Origin: JAAUTY01 sp964397305
GTDB taxonomy: Bacteria; Cyanobacteriota; Cyanobacteriia; Cyanobacteriales; Spirulinaceae
DNA length: 64,000 bases
Direction: 5' to 3'
NCBI GenBank assembly: GCA_964397305.1
Contig: CAYNIP010000004.1
Span: forward strand, 1 to 64,000
Shown here: positions 61,649 through 64,000 of the stretch, piece by piece
How positions within the stretch are numbered: the first letter of the stretch is position 1
Layout of the letters: the number at the start of each line of letters is the position of its first letter
Notes under the pieces: model-generated
The model's database searches: none
What the model saw: only the letters and a program-made list of their open reading frames with translations
What the model was told of the DNA's origin: nothing
Position numbers and translations under genes: made by a program

Positions 61649-62587
61649 CTAGCGGTTACTGTCCATAATCTGCTTCCCTAGGGGCGACGCGGCAAAGCCG
61701 AGAAAGGCCTGCACGGCTTCATTGGCAGGCTCCTGGTAGGCATAGAACAAGAGACGCTGGAGGGGGTAGTTGGGGGCCTGGGGGTTGATGCCATCAATGG
61801 GGAGCGCTCGCGCCAAGCTCTGGGTCGCCACCTGAGCATAGGTCGCGTAGCCAATCCCATCCGACCCCAGTTGCTGAATCATGCCCGTCGTCTCATCGCG
61901 GGGCATGGTGGTGATATTCGGCGTCGTGCCAAAGGGCTGACCCTGGAGCGCAATGTCCTGAAAAGCCGTGTGGGTTCCGCTCGCCGGGGGTCGATTCAAC
62001 ACCCGGATCGTCGCGTTGGGCCCCCCGACCTCCTGCCAGTTGGTGATCCGGCCGGTAAAAATATCGCGCACTTGGTCCCGGCTGAGGGTGCCACTGAAGG
62101 GATTATTCACACCGATAATGACGGCCAAGGCGTCAGCCGTCACCATCACCGCCCGCAATCCTTGCCCCTCCTCCGCTTGAGTCACGGGCCGGGAGGTCGC
62201 CGCCAGATCAATTTCACCGGCCGCCAGACGCTGCAAACCCGTGTTGCTGCCCTGGGCCTGGGTGATCACGCTCGCACCGCTAAATTGCTGCTCAAATTGA
62301 TTCTTCAGAGCAACATTGATCTGGGCCATGCTCGTAGAGCCATCAATGCGGATCGTCGTGCCCGGCGCTACATTGCTCGGCAAGGGGAAGCTCGCGGCGG
62401 TGTCCCCACTCCCAGAGGTCGTGGGCGTCGTCGCGTCCTTCGCGGGAGGGGGGCTGCCTCCTGAGCCACCGCCGAGCAGACCGGCCAGCATTCCACTACT
62501 CTGGAGCCACCAAGCGCCGCCGCCGAGAACCCCTAAGGTGACGAGGAGCGCGAGCACGAGGGGTAAGGTTTCGTTTTTTTGGGACAT
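61649..62587 (-). CDS. Phosphate-type (PstS-like) solute-binding protein
   Basis: A 312-residue periplasmic binding protein. An N-terminal anchor helix (LPLVLALLVTLGVLGGGAWWL) and a low-complexity linker precede the PBP domain: RIDGSTSMAQINVALKNQFE, VITQAQGSNTGLQRLAAGEIDLAATSRPV, FTGRITNWQEVGGPNATIRV and SDGIGYATYAQV. GSTSM and SNTGL are the anion-binding loops of the PstS group. No permease or ATPase genes lie next to it, so it may be a free-standing sensor or stress protein. The start at 62587 is set by the helix. Confidence 0.85.
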   Translation of the reverse strand: MSQKNETLPLVLALLVTLGVLGGGAWWLQSSGMLAGLLGGGSGGSPPPAKDATTPTTSGSGDTAASFPLPSNVAPGTTIRIDGSTSMAQINVALKNQFEQQFSGASVITQAQGSNTGLQRLAAGEIDLAATSRPVTQAEEGQGLRAVMVTADALAVIIGVNNPFSGTLSRDQVRDIFTGRITNWQEVGGPNATIRVLNRPPASGTHTAFQDIALQGQPFGTTPNITTMPRDETTGMIQQLGSDGIGYATYAQVATQSLARALPIDGINPQAPNYPLQRLLFYAYQEPANEAVQAFLGFAASPLGKQIMDSNR

Positions 62588-62705
62588 GGTTAGGGAAGGG
62601 GGGGAGGGTGAAACGATCAAGCTCGTAAAACTCGTTATCGCTGAACTGGCTACAGCATCGCGGCGGGAATTCCCAAACTCAAACTGGAGCTTGGCAGCCA
62701 GGCCG

Positions 62706-64000
62706 TTAAGGAATCGGCACAAACTCGAAGCCGAAATTGGTGCGATCGCCCGCCTGCACCGTCACCAACTGCACCGCCTGATTGCGATCGCCCGAGGGCA
62801 AAAACCGCACCTCACTGGTGGCCCCCGGAGCGCTAAAGCCGCTGTCGGCCAGGGCCTGTTGCACCCCTTGGCGGCTGGGATTGCGGGCGATCGCCACCGC
62901 CAGGGCCTGCGTGGCATCATAGGCCATCACCGTGCGCCAGTTCACCTCACCGCCCCAGAGTTGCTGGGCCGCTGGGGGAAAGGCCGCCCCGGCATGGGCC
63001 AAGCTATGCCAGGGAATCGCGAAAACGGCCCCGACCATCGCCTCGCGGCCCATTTCCAGCGTTTTCGCGCTGTAAGCACTGTCGCCGGTCACGATCGGCA
63101 GCGCGTTGCCATTGGCCTGGGCCACTTGCAGGGCCGTCTCCAGCACGTCGGAATTGGGCAGCAGCACCAGCACCTCTGCACCGCGATCGCGAGCCTGTTG
63201 GAAAGCCGTGCTGGCGTTAAAACCCGCGTCTACAAGATTAAACTCCCCCACAACTTCGCCGCCCTGGCTAAACAGATCGGTCGTAAAGGCATCCTTCAGC
63301 GAGTTGCTGTAGTTACTGTTGGCATTGAAAAAGACCGCCGCTTTGGTTAACTGCAAGGTCTCCAAGACATAGCGAGCGAGGGCGCTGGCCGTGAAGCGAT
63401 CACTGGGAACTGTGCGGAAGAGGAAGTTTCCCTTACTGGTGAGGTCTACCGAGGTACTGGTCGGCGAGATCATGGGCAGGCCCTGCTGCTGATAGACTTC
63501 CCCCGCCGCCAAGCTGCTATCACTGGAAAAATGACCGACCACCGCGAGCACCTCCGATTTGGCCGCCAATTGCTCCGCAAGACTGGCGGCGGTCGCCGGT
63601 TGATTGGCATCATCGGCAATGATCACCTTCAGGGGCCTGCCGTTGAGGCCTCCGGCTTGATTGAGCGCAGCTTGGGCCTGGGCGACCCCGCGCAACAGTT
63701 CCGCCGCCGCGCCGAGGTTGTTACCCAGGGGCGTCGCCACCGCAATCCCATGAGCTGGGCCGGAGCCAATGCGGGCATTATTCAGGTAAATCAGGGCTTC
63801 CGGATCATTGCGCTGGGCCTGGAGGGAGGCCTCGAACTGGCTCACGGCTTCGGCATAGTTGCCCGCCGCCATCGCCGCCGCCCCGGCCTGCTTCGCCGCC
63901 GTCGGGTTCGGGACCAGGATCTGCTCCCCGCTACTGAGGCGAGCGCCCGAGGCCGAGCCAGCGTTGGGAGCCCCCGCCGTTGTTCCCGGCGTCGTTGCGC
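62706..64000 (-). CDS. Branched-chain amino acid-type (LivJ-like) binding protein, 5' end outside window
   Basis: A 432-codon fragment running off the right edge. From the edge it reads a low-complexity part, then RLSSGEQILVP, a TPR-like helix pair (KQAGAAAMAAGNYAEAVSQF) and RNDPEALIYLNNARIG. A type I periplasmic binding domain follows: GIAVATPLGNNLGAAAELLRGVAQAQAALN, VVGHFSSDSSLAAGEVYQQQGLPMISP and VVVTGDSAYS-like text (PIVTGDSAYS). It resembles receptor-family ligand-binding proteins of ABC importers, here fused to TPR helices. It lies 118 bp before the PstS-like gene on the same strand, so the two may be co-transcribed. Confidence 0.82.
   Translation of the reverse strand, partial: ATTPGTTAGAPNAGSASGARLSSGEQILVPNPTAAKQAGAAAMAAGNYAEAVSQFEASLQAQRNDPEALIYLNNARIGSGPAHGIAVATPLGNNLGAAAELLRGVAQAQAALNQAGGLNGRPLKVIIADDANQPATAASLAEQLAAKSEVLAVVGHFSSDSSLAAGEVYQQQGLPMISPTSTSVDLTSKGNFLFRTVPSDRFTASALARYVLETLQLTKAAVFFNANSNYSNSLKDAFTTDLFSQGGEVVGEFNLVDAGFNASTAFQQARDRGAEVLVLLPNSDVLETALQVAQANGNALPIVTGDSAYSAKTLEMGREAMVGAVFAIPWHSLAHAGAAFPPAAQQLWGGEVNWRTVMAYDATQALAVAIARNPSRQGVQQALADSGFSAPGATSEVRFLPSGDRNQAVQLVTVQAGDRTNFGFEFVPIP

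Overview
The window is from a cyanobacterium with a GC-rich chromosome. The signs are very frequent HIP1 octamers (GCGATCGC, often extended to GGCGATCGCC), an isiA/isiB iron-stress locus, a CyaC-type sensor cyclase, a CIA30-domain protein and several small families seen mainly in cyanobacteria. I do not name a genus. I found no tRNA, rRNA or CRISPR array.

Layout. (1) 1-3054, minus strand: a guanidine-use operon. It has a guanidine-I (ykkC) riboswitch, a Ni-dependent guanidine hydrolase (gdmH), hypA- and hypB-like nickel chaperones, and an ABC transporter binding lipoprotein cut by the window edge. (2) 3315-11897, plus strand: signalling genes, namely a MASE1 adenylate cyclase, a zinc-ribbon protein, a GAF/HD-GYP protein and the multidomain cyclase CyaC, with two miniature elements in the gap before cyaC. 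(3) 12660-18471: HU, a compact CIA30 protein, isiA, a small zinc-ribbon gene, isiB, an alpha/beta hydrolase and a small membrane protein. (4) 18542-31287: an RNase III-like protein without most catalytic residues, gluconokinase, cytosine permease, a DUF4912 protein with tandem GVG repeats, a secreted GY-repeat protein, cofH, rnz, sbcD and ftsW. (5) 31515-37690: an ABC exporter operon (ATPase, FtsX-type permease, HlyD adaptor). Its permease is broken by an AT-rich insert of about 1.45 kb carrying a CadC-like repressor and a small cation-diffusion-facilitator-like gene, and again about 30 bp away by a miniature element. (6) 37697-42584: a TPR-like protein and a 1281-residue DUF4157 (eCIS-core type) protein with a membrane-helix core and a pentapeptide-repeat tail. 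(7) 42789-64000: ion antiporter, GT39-like membrane protein, DUF389 protein, FGE/SUMF1-domain protein, fused radical SAM protein, secreted pentapeptide protein, Cu(I) P-type ATPase, FHA protein, NicO-type permease, CSP41-like epimerase, Mo-cofactor oxidoreductase, rpmF, CBS/CNNM protein, and two solute-binding proteins, the last cut by the right edge.

How the genes fit together. The guanidine operon joins sensing, uptake, hydrolysis and metal loading of the enzyme. isiA and isiB are both iron-limitation genes, and the isiA upstream region carries two similar palindromes. Three of the four genes from 3315 to 11897 make or break cyclic nucleotides.

Mobile DNA. One miniature inverted-repeat family, with termini near GGGTGCATCTCA, has four recognisable copies. 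Three carry clean 7-bp target duplications, and one is itself interrupted by a second miniature element. An unrelated 133-bp element with an 8-bp duplication lies at 7618-7750. I saw no transposase gene, so these elements would have to be mobilised in trans.
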